This document shows positions 31,196 to 43,820 of a stretch of 64,000 nt of DNA, piece by piece (positions within the stretch are counted from its first letter, which is position 1; the number at the start of each line of letters is the position of its first letter). This DNA is from Beverwykella pulmonaria (taxonomy: Eukaryota; Ascomycota; Dothideomycetes; Pleosporales; Melanommataceae). The translations under genes and the position numbers were made by a program. The stretch is from NCBI GenBank assembly GCA_001599595.1, contig BCHH01000010.1, positions 1,805,035-1,869,034 on the forward strand, in the 5' to 3' direction. Under the pieces are notes generated by a model that did no database searches, had not been told where the DNA came from, and was given only the letters and a program-made list of their open reading frames with translations.

Positions 31196-33111
31196 GAGAA
31201 GGAGAGAAGCGGCCTAAGCGAGATGAAGAGATGCTCACCCGTGATATGGAATGCAAGGCTGTCTAGCTGAGAGAAAGTTGGTTTGAAACATGTGCCGCGA
31301 GGTTATTCAGCTGGAAGTTCGATGGCCGCATCGTTTTCAGGTTAGAGCACACGATGCCTAAGATCTAAAGTGAATATTTCAAGCCGAAGTTGGCCGGCGA
31401 TTTCATTCACTTGGCGAGCGGGCGTGGTCACTCTTTTCTCGCCTCACCTCCACCAACGAATAGAAACCTTCCTAAGGCATACTATCAACTAACCAAAACT
31501 ACTTCGACCCACTCCACCACCAATATTTCAACCAATACCACTTCAACCACAATTACCAGAATATCAACAACCGACTTCCACGATGCCATCGTCCGCGAAC
31601 CGCCAGATATCAGATACTTCGCTTATTCTACATCAATGACGCTCACAACTCTCGCCTTCAGCGGGAACCGCAGCCTCACGCCCGGAAACGCTTTCTAGGC
31701 TTTCGCCGTTGTTCATGGTTTCTGGCTGGTGTGGTCGTTCACAAATTTGTTCTATTCAAACGAATCTGAAGTCTTGCGGCTCAATTCTTAATCCTTCTCC
31801 AACGGCTCGCAGAAACACAGCAATGGAACAGGGAGCTACAAGAGAGGATACTGGAACACGAGGACGAAGAGGGTAACCCCAAAGACGACGATGCCGACAA
31901 TGAAGATTCGGATGGGAACGACTCCGGAGAGGAGACGGATGGGGAGTTTTACCGCCGACCTTTAGAACTTACAGATACACACACTATATACGAAGACGAC
32001 GAAGTCCTGGCGGAAACGACTCTGGAGAAGAAACAAACGAGGACTTCTATCGGCACCGTATGGAGGATCAAGGGGTCCCCACCTGCGCGTGGCCTAGAAT
32101 CTATAAGCACAAATTCATCGCTTTAAGGAAGCCGTTTTACTACGACTTACAACTTCAGACGTCGTCGTCTTTCCGGGTGGAGGATGAAACAACGACTCCT
32201 TTGAAATTGAGCCGGATGGATTTTCACTGCGGCGAATATAGATACAAGCCCAGCATTCTTTCAAAATGGATAATTCTTCAACTTTTCACAATACGCGTGC
32301 GCGTTGAAATTTGATGCCCATTCGACCCCTACAATAGCTCTACCTTTTGAACCAGCACATTCACATCTTTAGTTTCAGCGTGCTAGGCCATCGCCCTTCC
32401 TTGAATCTTCATTCCCATCTTCTTTATAGCAGCATCAACGACCTCAAACAATTCCCAAACTCCAACCTTTACCTAAAAGATCCGTTCTTGTACACCAAAG
32501 CAAACGAATGAGGGGTCACACCATATTCCTGCTCATAGTTCTCCGCTGCGATGTCCAAATTATGACATCAATCACGACACACAATTCCCGTCGTACTCTC
32601 TAATCCCACCCTACATAGCATTTCAAACTCACCACCACCGCCAATCATCAATCTCCGGAACATATCGTCTTGAGGCATCATCCGCTTCACCTACGTCGTC
32701 GATATAGTTAGTACACTAGTGTCTATTACAGTTGAATATAACCGAAAAAGGAGACTTTTCTTACTGTGTAGTCTTCGGGATTAAGATTATGGGACGGCAG
32801 ATGGGGTAGGTGACTGAGAAGATGCGTGGAGAGCAGGCTGTGTAGACATTTTTTGCTGTTATTCTTAAGGAAGGTCTCGTCGCTGCCTGAAAGCGAACTC
32901 TCACGTAGACTACTTTGGGACAATGTGAGTATTGGTCCCTGTTCGGTCAGGGGTGGCGACAAAATGAGTAATATATGGGTCTAGCCCATAGCTTAACGAT
33001 ATAACAAATTAAGGAAAAGTAGATCAGTGGAATTCGGACTCGGGAAATTGCCACCAGAAAGATCGCCATATCGTAGATAGCGCTCGAAAAATACACTATT
33101 TAATACTCCCT
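31196..33111. other. intergenic; possible decayed acidic ORF
   Basis: An open stretch without an ATG runs from about 31771 to 32108 on the plus strand, containing AAQFLILLQRLAETQQWNREL and a long acidic region (DDDADNEDSDGNDSGEETDG). It may be a decayed gene. The rest (to 33111) is the 3' flank of the ABC transporter, with chance frames only. Confidence 0.3.
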
Positions 33112-36100
33112 TCAATTCCCACCCTTAACTTCTCCTTTAACAACCATGGCCCACAGTCTCCCCCGTCCCATCATAAGCTCCTCCCACACTCCCTCTTCCA
33201 CAATCGCTCCCTTATCAATCACAAAAATCCTCTCCGCATCCCTCATACTTTCCACCTGATGCGTGACACTAACTACTGTCAACCCCTCTCTCTCCCTCCT
33301 TGTCTGCTTCAACGCCTCCCTGACGCTCTTCTCGCTCTCGGGATCCAACGCACTCGTTGCCTCATCAAGAAGCAAAATATCTGGGTTCCGAATTAGACAC
33401 CGCGCGAGGGCAATGCGTTGACGTTGGCCGCCTGACAGCGCGATCCCGCGCGCGCCGATATCGGTGCTGTAGCCCTGCGGGAGGGATGCGATGAAGGAGT
33501 GGATATTCGCTTCTTTGCATGCAGTATCAATCATGGTTTGCAATTCCGCGTCGCTGGAAAACTCGCTCTCGTCGATGCCCATGAGGATGTTGTCCCGGAT
33601 TGTGCCGTGATATAGTGTTGTGTCTTGTGCTACAAGTCCCATCATTTTACGCAGTTTCTTGATGTCCCATTCTTTGATTGGGCGTTCATAGACGTAAATT
33701 TCGCCGGAGTCGTGGAGTTTATCGTCTTGGGAGTTGGATTGTAGGTCATAGAAGCGCTCGAGGAGGGAGATGACAGTAGACTTCCCGCACCCGCTAGGTC
33801 CAACGATACAGACATGGGAGCCGCGCATGATGGAGAGGGAAATGCCGCGGAGGACAGGAACGGTGGGGCGAGATGGATAGTGGAAATGGACATCTCGGAA
33901 TTCGATTGTGGGGGCTTCTGGTGGTGGAGGGTAGGACCTGGGGTCGAGACCGCTCGAAGAGTTGATTGGAGGGTGGGAGTGAGTGAGGTAGAGAATCCGG
34001 TTCATGGCAGCGTGGGATCTGTTTGTACCTATCCATATGTCAGTGGATGGCCGTGAGAGAGGTTGCTACGGAATAATGCATACTGCTAGTAAACCCGAAA
34101 ATGAAGCCCGCCGATTGACCCCCAAAGATAATTGCCGAGAAGATGAGGAAGAATTGTGTTGCTGAAATTTCGCCAGAGGAGATGAGTCGTCCACCATACC
34201 AGAAGGTGAGCGCACTAGCTGTGAAAACTGTTAGCAACAGGATCAAAAAAAGAAAACAAAAAGATGGTTCATGAATAGGAGCTCACCGGCAAGTGAAAGG
34301 GTGTCCGCTAACGAATATAACACCATGCTCAGCAGCATCTTCCTGTCGGAGCTAGCTGACGCATTCTGTAGCTTCTGGTTGTACATGTCTTCGACTTTCT
34401 TCTCCATCGTCAAGCTCGATACCGTCCTAATAGCCGTAACAGCCTCGGTACTGTATCTCGCGCTCTCCAGAAACGCGGCCGCACATCGATCCTGGGCGGT
34501 GATGTCCAATCTCATCCTCAAGAAACCTGCTGCAAGGAGTGGCGGAAGACATCCGAACGTGCCCACTAAACCTAGCTTCCAATACACGGCAATCGACACT
34601 ACGCAGCAGGACACGAGATCCACAACAAAAACAACGATGAGGCCGGCACTCTGAGCAAACAGCATGCTAAGATCGTTTCCGTCGGCGGATTGAAGCGCCG
34701 TCAGACCCCCAGAAGTGTTGCCGCTGGCCTGGAAGAAGCTAATGTCCTGTTCGAGCATTGCCTTAAGGTAACTGCGACGATACACTTCTCCAAGCCTTGC
34801 CCCAACAATGCCCATGAAATAGAAACAGACAAAGTAGGCAATAAGATTCACCAGACCAAGCATGAAGAACATGAGAGCCCAGAAGTTGCCCCTGTCAACT
34901 AGCTCAGATCCTTGGTGTTGGAAGACAGTCATGAGTCGGGAGAAGAAGAGAGCCTGCACGGGGAAAGAACTCCCGCCAACAATAGCAAAGATGAGGCCTG
35001 GAATGGTGGGCCATATCAAGGACGGGTTTTCGACATACATTTTATATATGCAATGGAAGATGTTGAAGTGGCGACTAATCTCACTTGATTCAAGGGGTGA
35101 AGTAACTTTGGTGAATGAATCTGCTGCTGTTTTGGTAGATTGTCGCGTCAGCTTCCTAGATATGACTTTGGAGATTTCTTCCTTTCCTGCATGGCGTTCT
35201 CGTTCGGATTCATCGTCAGAGGACCCTTGAGCTTGCAACAAACGGCAATAGTGACCATCCAAAGCCAGAAGCTCAGAGTGAGTTCCTTGCTCCACGATGA
35301 CTCCGCGGCTGAGAACCACGATATTGTCTGCGTTGACCACAGTAGAGAGCTTGTGCGCAATTGTGATAGTCGTTCTTCCCCGCGACGCCTTCTCAAGTGC
35401 GGCTGAGACTGCTCTTTCTGATTCCGAGTCCAACGCAGAGGTAGCTTCATCGAGTAAAAGAATCTTTGGATCAGATACAATGCTTCGCGCAATGGCTATG
35501 CGTTGTTTCTGTCCACCACTCAGCAGGTCAGCTCGTTCTCCGGCCAGCGTCTCGTAGCCATTTGGAAGTTGCTCAATGAAGTCATGGGCATTTGCTTGTT
35601 TACACGCCTCCACAACTAGCTCTCGCTTCTTAGTGTCAGAGAGGAGCCCGAAGTCGGCTTCATGGAGTCCATTGAGGATATTTTCGTAGATTGTGTCGTT
35701 GAACAGCATAGGCTCCTATGAGAGTGTTAGGCCAATTATTACAGAGTGGTGACAGAGTGACTCACCTGTTGCACCAGGCCAATTTGCGATCTCCACCAGG
35801 GCAGGTCTAGGGTCGTGAGGTCTTGACCGTCTACGAAGATTGTCCCTAGGTCGGTATTGTACCATCTCTCCAGAAGTCCTACAATTGTGCTCTTGCCGCT
35901 TCCGCTATGCCCGACGATGGCCGTGACCTTGCCAGCTGGGATATGCAAATGCAAGTTGTCAAGCACAGTGACTGTAGGTCTTTCCGGGTACGCAAATGTA
36001 AGGTTCTTGACTTCAATCTCCCCGCGAAGTGATTCGAGCTTCAGGCTACGCACATCGTCTTTCGAGGGTTTCCCCTCTCTCGCTTCTCCTATAGCTTTAA

Positions 36101-37338
36101 TAATCTGCTGTGCCGCCGCCCCAGCTTTAGTGAAATCCGGTATTAATGGCGCGATAAAGCCTAGCGAATTGCTGGCTATGACCATGCAGAATAACACACT
36201 AGATAAAGTCAGTAAGGCGTGAATCTAGGAACTATACTCCACGCACGTGATAACGGTTCCACCACTTGGAATTTCGCCTCGACTGACCAGCTTAACGCCA
36301 TAGAACAGGGAAAGTGCGTAACCACAGTGCGTGGACATAAACACTATCAAATGTCAGTCTCGATCATTCGTGCGGGCGAGAACTGCTCACTGTTCCCGTA
36401 AATGCTTGCCATAAGCGGGCCCATGAGTCTGAATCTGCGCATGGCGTCCTTGACATAGGCATCGAAGCGACGAACGATTTTCTCTGATGCTCCTAACGCT
36501 GTGATGTTTAGGATACTGCTCAGCGCCTCCTCCACAACTCCAGATCCTTGGTTAAGAGTCTCGTTGATCTTGGATTCCATCTGCGCGCTCAAGCCGCCGA
36601 AGAAGCCTGTCGTAACAAACATATATGGAAGTATTGTGGCAGAAACAACAGTGAGCTTCCAACTCTTCGTAAAGGAGATAACGAACGAGCAGAGAATCAT
36701 GGATAAGACCTGGCATATAGTGCCAAGCTTCTCGGACAATGCTACTTGAATGATGTTTGTATCATTAGCCAGACTGGTGGCAATCACGCCGGGAGAATTC
36801 TTGTCAAAGTATGATACTGGTTGATGCAGAACTTTTCGGAGATACTGGAGTCGGACTCTGCGCGTCATTCTTGTGGATGTAAGGCTAAAAAGCACTGCTG
36901 CGGCATATACGCACTTTCCCTAGTCAGAAAAACAGAAGAAAACACCTCTGAGAGACGCAAACTTACAGCGAGCTTTCCAACGAAGAGATACACAAAGTAG
37001 AGGGCATTCTTGTTGACTTGCGATCGGAACTCTTCCGGAGTGATCGGAGTGTTGGCGTTGAACAAGTTGACGAGATTTCCAAAGATGACTGTCATGAGTG
37101 GCTCTGCCGTTCCACCCCCCAAGCCTGCAAACGCAGCGAGGATTCGGAGAAAGTTATCGAGTGGAGACGCGTAGGACCAGAGCTTGAAGTATGCACGCAT
37201 GGGAGAAATCGTCTCCTCCTGTGCCCGCTTCTGGCCGTTCTTCTCGTCTATGTCCATGGTGACGGGGTTATCTTCTTTCTGAAGTTCATCGCGCACTCCG
37301 ATTACTTTTGTGTTGGAGGTTGGAGAAGGGTCGCTCAT
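33112..37338 (-). CDS. full-size ABCB/MDR-type ABC transporter (1,303 aa)
   Basis: Seven exons, all in frame: 37338-36967, 36919-36391, 36343-36247, 36198-35766, 35715-34287, 34218-34084 and 34028-33112, with introns of 47-68 nt. The layout is TMD1-NBD1-TMD2-NBD2. NBD1 has Walker A GHSGSGKS, signature LSGGQKQRIAIARS and Walker B ILLLDEATSALD. NBD2 has GPSGCGKST, LSGGQRQRIALARC and ILLLDEATSALD, so both catalytic sites look intact. The first 40 residues are a polar cytosolic tail. Length and motifs match fungal multidrug-resistance (P-glycoprotein-like) exporters, which pump hydrophobic compounds using ATP. The substrate is unknown, and no biosynthetic cluster is visible around it. Confidence 0.95.
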
Positions 37339-39409
37339 GGCTTGTAAGTTGGAAAACAGCCAACAGACGCGAATGAAAATGACGGGGTATCAAAAAAACG
37401 GATGCGAGACAAGGGAAAGATTAATAGGGTGGGATTCTGATCATCAAACCGGAAAAAATGCACATCTGCCTCGTCTTTGCATACTTTATTGACTTTGCTG
37501 CAGCGGCATGATTGAAGGTGAGCTATGCGACGGCGCAACGTTGTGAAAGGACACACGATGTTCTGATATGATTCCTAGTCCTGCCGAAGCTGAACGAACA
37601 GGTGATGTGAAGCGCCTCATTTCGATGGCAATTCTATACGAGGAATGCGCGGCGTGGCATACTTGGCGAAAAGCAAGGAGGACGTTCAGATGTCAGTTGG
37701 CCACCGAATTTCCGCCCAGCACGAGTGCAAGTGTCCAGAAAGGACCGAACGCCCGGACGCGAAATACCACAACGCTCCATCGTAGTTGCATGGCGACGTA
37801 TCCAAGATTGGAGTCGTCGAGGTGAAGTATGGAGAGACGCGACAAAAATCGGTGGTCGGGCTGACCGTCTTCCCGAGTCCACGCAACGGCGGCGCGCGGC
37901 TCGGGATTTTGCGGGCCGCCTGAGGCTTCCCGAAAGGGCAAATAGCGCGAACGTCAAGACCGCAACCGTTTTTCATTGCGAATACGAAGCCATGACAGGT
38001 TGCACAAATGCACCATTCTTCTGCTCCACCGCCTCTTTAGTGACGCTCCAATGCACTGCCGCAGTTTGGGACTTCCCACAAGCGATCGAGACCAATTTAC
38101 CTGCTTGGGAAATACCGTCGATTACAGGGCGAAATAGCTCCCACGTGATGCTAAATCTCCACCAGGTTGTTTGTGAATATTTCAACTCTACAACGCTAAT
38201 ATTCTGGAATAGCTTCATAATCATCCCTCAGGTGCTCCCCATGAAATATTATTCTCAGCTGCCTTTTCTCTTCCTAACCATCCAACCACAATCGATGTCA
38301 TCTTTCCTCATCGGGTAAGTTCAGGGCATCCGTTGATTGCTGGACAGAGAGAATGTAGGTCGGCTAACTCCAAACTTCTGGTTTCCATCGGAGAGTCAGC
38401 GTTTCAGATGCTTTCGTGTTAGCCCATGATGATGGAGTCTGAGAAGATCAAAAGCGTATTGCCGTATTGGGAAGATCGTGCTCATGGCCCTAAGATGCCT
38501 TCTGCTAGGCGGAGGTCGTGACCTTAGAGTTGCCGGTGGCGTGGGAGAGACACCCTGTCCGCGTTTGTTCTGCATATTTAATGATTCAGTTGGTGGATTT
38601 GATTGAGAAGAGGGTTGAAAGATTCGCATAAAACTTAAAGTGGCAGTGGACGGATGAGACACATGTGATGAGAATTCTAGTCCAGCGACTCACTACGATT
38701 TATACGCCTCTCGAAGCAGTTTTCATGGCCACCTCTTGCGTCACGACCATCTCGGAAGCCCGCACATATCTCCATCGATCTTCTGAAGACGGCATCTGGA
38801 CATCGTGATGCCGCCTAAGCGAATGTGAACATAGTTGTTCATGAGCAGTAATTGTAACCAGGGTCCAGTCTGTGCGTTCCTCCGCCAAGCGTATCATGAT
38901 CCTCCCTCCAGAACGTGGAAATGAAACTGATCGATGGTCAAGGTTGTCTGGAGATAGACATCGCGTACTCAGAGCTACTGGCGGAAAGAAGAGGCGCGCG
39001 TTGGAGGTTTTGATGTTAGTGTAATCGATTTCTTGTGGTAGAGGTCGGGGACAACACTAGGCTGTGCTTCGAGCTATTTTCAATCGACGTTAGTGTCTAT
39101 GGATGATTGCAGTCAAGTTGCAATGTGCTCGTGAAACCTTCTCCATGTCTATGCAGTCAATTAAGAGATACTGACAAGTTGTCATGAGCAAATGAACCAC
39201 GCTCACAGAGGCCCCAAGCAGAGAAAGAAAGAGCCGTGATGAGCGTGGATGGAAAAATATCTGAGTGCAAACTAACGTTCTGACATCGTGTACTCTGTGG
39301 CAACATCATACTATGATCATTAACACCCTGCCATACAGAATGGAAAGCAGGCCAACAGAAATCAGTCCACCACTCGATTTATCATTGTGTTGCTTCCAGC
39401 TCGCTCTTC
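37339..39409. other. intergenic (2.1 kb), no supported gene
   Basis: Overlapping frames on both strands near 37.6-38.3 kb are GC-rich shadows of each other with no domain. A 65-codon minus-strand frame at 38700-38897 is unconvincing. The promoter of the ABC transporter should lie just beyond 37338. Confidence 0.45.
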
Positions 39410-40500
39410 TCATTTGTATGCGTCTGCAGAAGGCAATTCTGTAATCTCTCCATCTCTAGACGACCCAGGTCTTATCGCTGTATTGTCCTGATAGCTTGGC
39501 GGAGCGATAAGAGGTGCTGAAGACGCAACGTACGGGTGTTTGTTGTCTATGCCATACTCGTGAGGAATTTCGTTTCGCATCGGCTCATAAGAAGTGGTCG
39601 TGAACGCCGGGGCCGGCGATGAATGTATTTGCAGTGGCGAGGGCTGATACGACGCCTGAGGATTATGCTGTTGCTGAGACACTAGAGGTATATGCTGTTC
39701 AGCATGCCCATCATTCTTTCCGGCCTGTCCTCTGGAATGGTTGTACTTAGTCTTCTGACTGTGACGGAAGAAGCAGATTGCTGCTAGGGCAATGAGGGAG
39801 ACCACTGCAGCGACAATTGCTATGATGATTCCGATCTTAGCCCCTTTGGAAAGACGATTGAATATAGGCTTATTCGATGCTGGGGCGAGCTTTGTAAGAG
39901 AGCTGTATCCCGAGGGAAGAGATGATTGGCCTGGTCGAGCTGCGGCATAGTCGGTCGTAGCGGTATAGGTAGGGGCAAAGACTTGTGTGACAACTACAGT
40001 TGCGGTCTGCGCCTCACGTGTGGTACTACTTAGCACTTCGTTGAAGATAGCACCGCAGTCCTCTGCTTTTGTATCCTAGTATTGAAAATTAGCGTGTGCT
40101 CCCCATCAAACAAACACTCAGCCATACAAACCTTCGCACAGCAGAACGCCACACTTGCATTATTGTATGCGCAGTAGAAGCCCTTGTAGCAGGCAGCTAT
40201 TCACCGTTAGTTAAACCTCGATGTGTGAGATGTAGTTTAACACTTACTTCCCCACTTGTCGTTACAACACGACTCTCCTAACAATGGCTCGTAGCAGATG
40301 TTCGAGAAAGAATCTGATCGACATTGTTTGGCGTCTGCAGTGCAATTCGAGCACGAAGTTCCACACACCTCAAAAGCTGGATCGTAGCCGTAATCGCTGG
40401 TGTTCGCGGCTCGGAAGCTCCACCAAAACTCGGTGTGCTGCGCGAAAGCGCGTGAAGTGAACAATGCTAAAAGCAGGTGAACGATTTTGCAGACCATCAT
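39410..40500 (-). CDS. secreted-ectodomain single-pass surface protein (327 aa)
   Basis: Three exons: 40500-40248, 40196-40132 and 40075-39410, with introns of 51 nt (GTAAGT, CTAAC, ATAG) and 56 nt (GTTTGT...CTAG). The signal peptide MMVCKIVHLLLALFTSRAFA is followed by a cysteine-rich ectodomain (CGTSCSNCTADAKQC, CYEPLLGESCCND, ACYKGFYCAY, FCCAK, EDCGAIF). Then comes a Thr-rich stalk and one membrane span (IGIIIAIVAAVVSLIALAAICFF), followed by HSQKTKY and a long Pro/Gln/Ser-rich cytoplasmic tail. This is the layout of fungal surface receptors and cell-wall sensors. The Cys pattern is not a CFEM or WSC domain that I can confirm. The function is unknown. Confidence 0.8.
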
Positions 40501-41414
40501 GTAAATGATTTTTGACAACGATGGGAATTTTGAAGGTAAGCGGGAGGTAAAGAGGTCGAACGAAAATAGCCGCTAAAAGAAAGTCGACCCAGAGTAGGGC
40601 TCAAAGAGAAGAACTAAGACCATCATGGGCCTCCCTATCCGAGCTTCTTCACACTCAGAGTTAGCTCCGTCATAGGATCGCAATCGTTTACGTTGGACGA
40701 GGCCTCGTTGTGATTCTCTACCGACGTACCGAGCATTTTACAACGCCACGCCGCTGACGAAAGAGGGTCGAAGGATGCCCTATTGGCCAAGGACGTCGGA
40801 TGCTGCGTTCCCGTGAGCCAGAAGATGCAATGACCGAGTGGAGACTGTTAGTGGATAATATTTTAATATCTTTTAATAGGAAGATAGCAAATGCTTTCTT
40901 TCCTTGGCGTGAGATTTGTTGATGCGTTAAATCACTAGGCAAATTGGGAGGTACTAGCGCGCTTCTGTGTTTGACGTTGGGGCGGAGCCGCCTGGTAGTA
41001 GATGGAAACACGCCCACGACACAACAGCAACTAGGGAGAAGAGATTGCCTCGACTCTATCAACACTTCCTTACTAGAACGAAGCCCTCATTGATGACCTC
41101 TGAGGCACATTGATCCTCAGCTCTGCCTCTTGTGTAAACAGATCACAGCTCTGCCTCTTGTGTAAACAGACCACAAAGCTGTCATCCGGGTGTCCATGAC
41201 ACCGCAAAAAGAGCAAGCGCATCTTCATCATCTTTTCACGAGGCTGACAATATTCGTAAGTGCTTCGAGGAACCGCCCGTCCGGCACGAACGATCTGTGA
41301 TTTGAAGCGAATAGCAAAACGCGAGGGAATTGCATTTAATTACTCTCGCTAGTGTAAGCCACAAAATGGGAGCCCTAAATTGTCATCCGGTCTTGGTTCC
41401 ATACTTCACTACTT
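40501..41414. other. intergenic with a short tandem repeat
   Basis: Upstream region of the surface-protein gene and 3' flank of the kelch gene. It contains the 28-bp tandem repeat listed separately; otherwise there are only chance frames. Confidence 0.4.
41118..41173. repeat. 28-bp direct tandem duplication
   Basis: Two adjacent copies of cagctctgcctcttgtgtaa plus acaga(t/c)ca, differing at one base. It is probably a recent replication slippage event. Confidence 0.85.
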
Positions 41415-42455
41415 TTAAGGTCTAAAGACATCAAAATCCGCCACCGGACCCGCACTTTGCGCAACTGCACCACCAGGGATGTATACTCCATCCCTTACAC
41501 CCACCGCATACGTCCCATGTCTCGGGGCCCTCATCGGGCTCAACTTTTCCCACGTATCCTTTACGGTATCATATGCCTCCGTCTGATTAAACACACCAGA
41601 GGTAACCTGCGTATTTCCTTCTCCACCAAATGTATACACCTTCACGCCGATAACACCCGTCGCAAGGCCACCCCTCGGAGTAGGCATCTTCGCTTTACTA
41701 GTCCGCCATCCGCGATGAAGATTTTTCAGGTCCAGGATGAAGACTGTGTCTTTGACGTTTTCCTGGCCGTGGTTGCGGCCCCCGAGGACGTACATTTTGC
41801 TTCCTACGACTGCGGCACCGGCGTGGTCTCTACCTTCCGGGATCTGCCTCGCGGCGTCGGGAACTTTGAGCCATTTCCGCGATACCGTGTCGAAGATGGA
41901 GACCGAATCAACGGTATCCTGCAATCCCCCCGGTACAAGCTCCAAGATTCTGAGTCCGCCAGCCAGGAAGATCTTGTTGTCATAAACGCCCACTGCGGCA
42001 CTCCCTCTCGCTTCATCATCCGGCACCGGGGTAATAGAAGTCCAGGAATCAAGATGGGGATCGTAGACCCACGAGTCTGAGATATGTGTCCAGGCTGATG
42101 AGTTGTCCACTACTGGAGCCAGGCCGCCGAGTACATATATCTTCCCACCAACAACAGCAGCGTTGAGATGGTTGACTGGCTTGGGGATTGGTGAAACTGT
42201 CCTCCAGGTGTCGTTAAGTATGGAATAGAATTGCATTAGGCCAGTGGTCTGGGGTATCAATTCATCAAAGACTGGGATAACACCGCCTAGGATGCCGATG
42301 GTAGAGGGCGGGAGGAAGACCGTGGTGTGTTCTTGGCGGGGCGCGAAGGTGATGTTGGCCAGAGCTGTCCATGTTGCGTCTGGATGCGGACGTGGGTGAG
42401 ATAGAGCTAAAGAGATAAAAAAAAAGAAGAGGAGAGAGTTTTTCACGGCTATCAT
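41415..42455 (-). CDS. secreted kelch-repeat protein (346 aa)
   Basis: A single exon. The signal peptide MIAVKNSLLFFFFISLALS is followed by five to six kelch blades recognisable by double-Gly motifs: IGILGGVIPV, KIYVLGGLAPV, KIFLAGGLRIL, KMYVLGGRNHG, KVYTFGGEGNT and GVYIPGGAVAQ. Conserved aromatic/Trp positions (SWVYDPHLDSW, TEAYDTVKDTWEKL) lie between them. The expected fold is a six-bladed beta-propeller, as in galactose-oxidase-like proteins. The copper-binding domain and radical Cys-Tyr residues of galactose oxidase are absent at this length, so an enzymatic role is not supported. It is probably extracellular; the ligand is unknown. Confidence 0.88.
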   Translation of the reverse strand: MIAVKNSLLFFFFISLALSHPRPHPDATWTALANITFAPRQEHTTVFLPPSTIGILGGVIPVFDELIPQTTGLMQFYSILNDTWRTVSPIPKPVNHLNAAVVGGKIYVLGGLAPVVDNSSAWTHISDSWVYDPHLDSWTSITPVPDDEARGSAAVGVYDNKIFLAGGLRILELVPGGLQDTVDSVSIFDTVSRKWLKVPDAARQIPEGRDHAGAAVVGSKMYVLGGRNHGQENVKDTVFILDLKNLHRGWRTSKAKMPTPRGGLATGVIGVKVYTFGGEGNTQVTSGVFNQTEAYDTVKDTWEKLSPMRAPRHGTYAVGVRDGVYIPGGAVAQSAGPVADFDVFRP

Positions 42456-42953
42456 GGCTGGCTATGAGTGGAGGCTGCTGATGATGTCCCTTAGATGGCC
42501 CCTCAGTACGCGTACCATGGACTACTTATACACGGTCGCACATGCAATATTGGCATACATCAAGTACATTGATCAAGGCTACCAATCTATTAGCATCTAG
42601 CTAGTTGTTCGGCTGACTCATATTTCAATGTACGAAAAAGGAGATTGGGTGGACGGTGGAGAGGCTCGGAAGCTCGGAGAAGGATTTTATGTCCGAACAC
42701 ATGTATTTCAGACCGACGACTTTGGCTTGATTAATCGGACACAACCCGGATGGGCTTTTATGTATTTCGTCCGGGCGAAGGGTAATGCGAGGTATAAGCT
42801 TCGACGAGCACACGTGTTTTACTCCGAAAGAGGAAATATTTGATACTGACGTTAGATCTACATTCAACACTCGTAATGCCCGAACGCCATCTATGGTATC
42901 CCTCCGAACCCCGCGCAAACACCACGCACAATCACTCGTACAACATTCCGTGC
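42456..42953. other. intergenic, nothing recognised
   Basis: Short frames only. It contains the promoter side of the kelch gene and the 3' flank of the FSH1 gene. Confidence 0.4.
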
Positions 42954-43820
42954 TTATACCGTCCTGGTAACCTTAACTCCTGTCTTTTCCGCAACATCAT
43001 ATACCGCCTCGATGACCCGATTAACATCCTTGCTCTTCAGCGGGATCCTATGCGCGCCTTCCCACTCTACCAACGTCGCACTTCCCTCCTCACAATACTC
43101 ATTGAGCAGTTTCCTGTGTAAATGTAGACCTGCATCCGCCATACCATGGACATGGACCGTATTTTTCCTCAGTATCGCTTCGTCATCCACCTCCTCACAG
43201 AACTGAAACCCCTCACTAATGTCCGCCGTACTAACCAACGCCTTGCTCTTCAGCACCTCCGGGTTCAAATTACTCAGCGGTGCCCTACCAGCTAATAGAA
43301 TTCCAAACCGCCAGTTCAACCCCTGGACGCCAATCGGCCCAATCCCAATATCTGCCTTCCCCTGCCGTTGCGCTTTATTCTCGCGCGCCTGCTGCTCAAG
43401 CAGCAAACTCGCACTCAGCTTCGCTCCCTGGCTGAACCCCATCAAGCCAACCCACTCCCCGCGTCCCCCCGCCGCATCGTCGTCCTGCATCGCCGACCGG
43501 ATCGAATAGCCGATCTCCTCGATGCAGCTCTCGGCGTCGATTTCGGGGTGCTCGGGCAGCCAGCGTAGCCATCGCCGGAAGGGCGCGTACGAGCCGTAGA
43601 CGTGGATCACATCAGAGTGTGGGTCGCAGAAGAAGGGCGCATCGGCCCAGACGAGGCGGAAGGAGTGCTGGAGGTGTCGGATTAGGGAGCGGGATTGCGC
43701 TTCGAAAATGGCGGCGTTGACGCCACCGCCGTGTAGGCAGAGGAGACGGGGGAGGTTTTTGGAATCGGGGACTGTGGAGGGGACTTTTGAAGGCGCGAGT
43801 GGGGTAACCGGTTGTGGCAT
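42954..43820 (-). CDS. FSH1-family serine hydrolase (288 aa)
   Basis: A single exon with alpha/beta-hydrolase features of the FSH1 (DUF341) family. The first strand and oxyanion loop are LLCLHGGGVNAAIF, then VWADAPFFCDPHSD, a nucleophile elbow GFSQGAKLSASLLL (catalytic Ser), an acid candidate in VHGMADAGLHLH, and a catalytic His in VEWEGAHRIPL. The length is slightly above the usual ~240-270 because of the N-terminal tail and an inserted loop. Relatives include yeast FSH1 and hydrolases acting on polyketide thioesters in fungal clusters. No synthase gene is nearby, so a general esterase is the cautious call. Confidence 0.9.
   Translation of the reverse strand: MPQPVTPLAPSKVPSTVPDSKNLPRLLCLHGGGVNAAIFEAQSRSLIRHLQHSFRLVWADAPFFCDPHSDVIHVYGSYAPFRRWLRWLPEHPEIDAESCIEEIGYSIRSAMQDDDAAGGRGEWVGLMGFSQGAKLSASLLLEQQARENKAQRQGKADIGIGPIGVQGLNWRFGILLAGRAPLSNLNPEVLKSKALVSTADISEGFQFCEEVDDEAILRKNTVHVHGMADAGLHLHRKLLNEYCEEGSATLVEWEGAHRIPLKSKDVNRVIEAVYDVAEKTGVKVTRTV

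Noticed and set aside
37634..38318. ORFs on both strands 5' of the ABC transporter
   Set aside because: The frames overlap each other and end in low-complexity hydrophobic stretches. No family or start context supports them.
41457..42080. 207-codon plus-strand ORF opposite the kelch gene
   Set aside because: It is antisense to a clear kelch propeller gene and carries no domain of its own.
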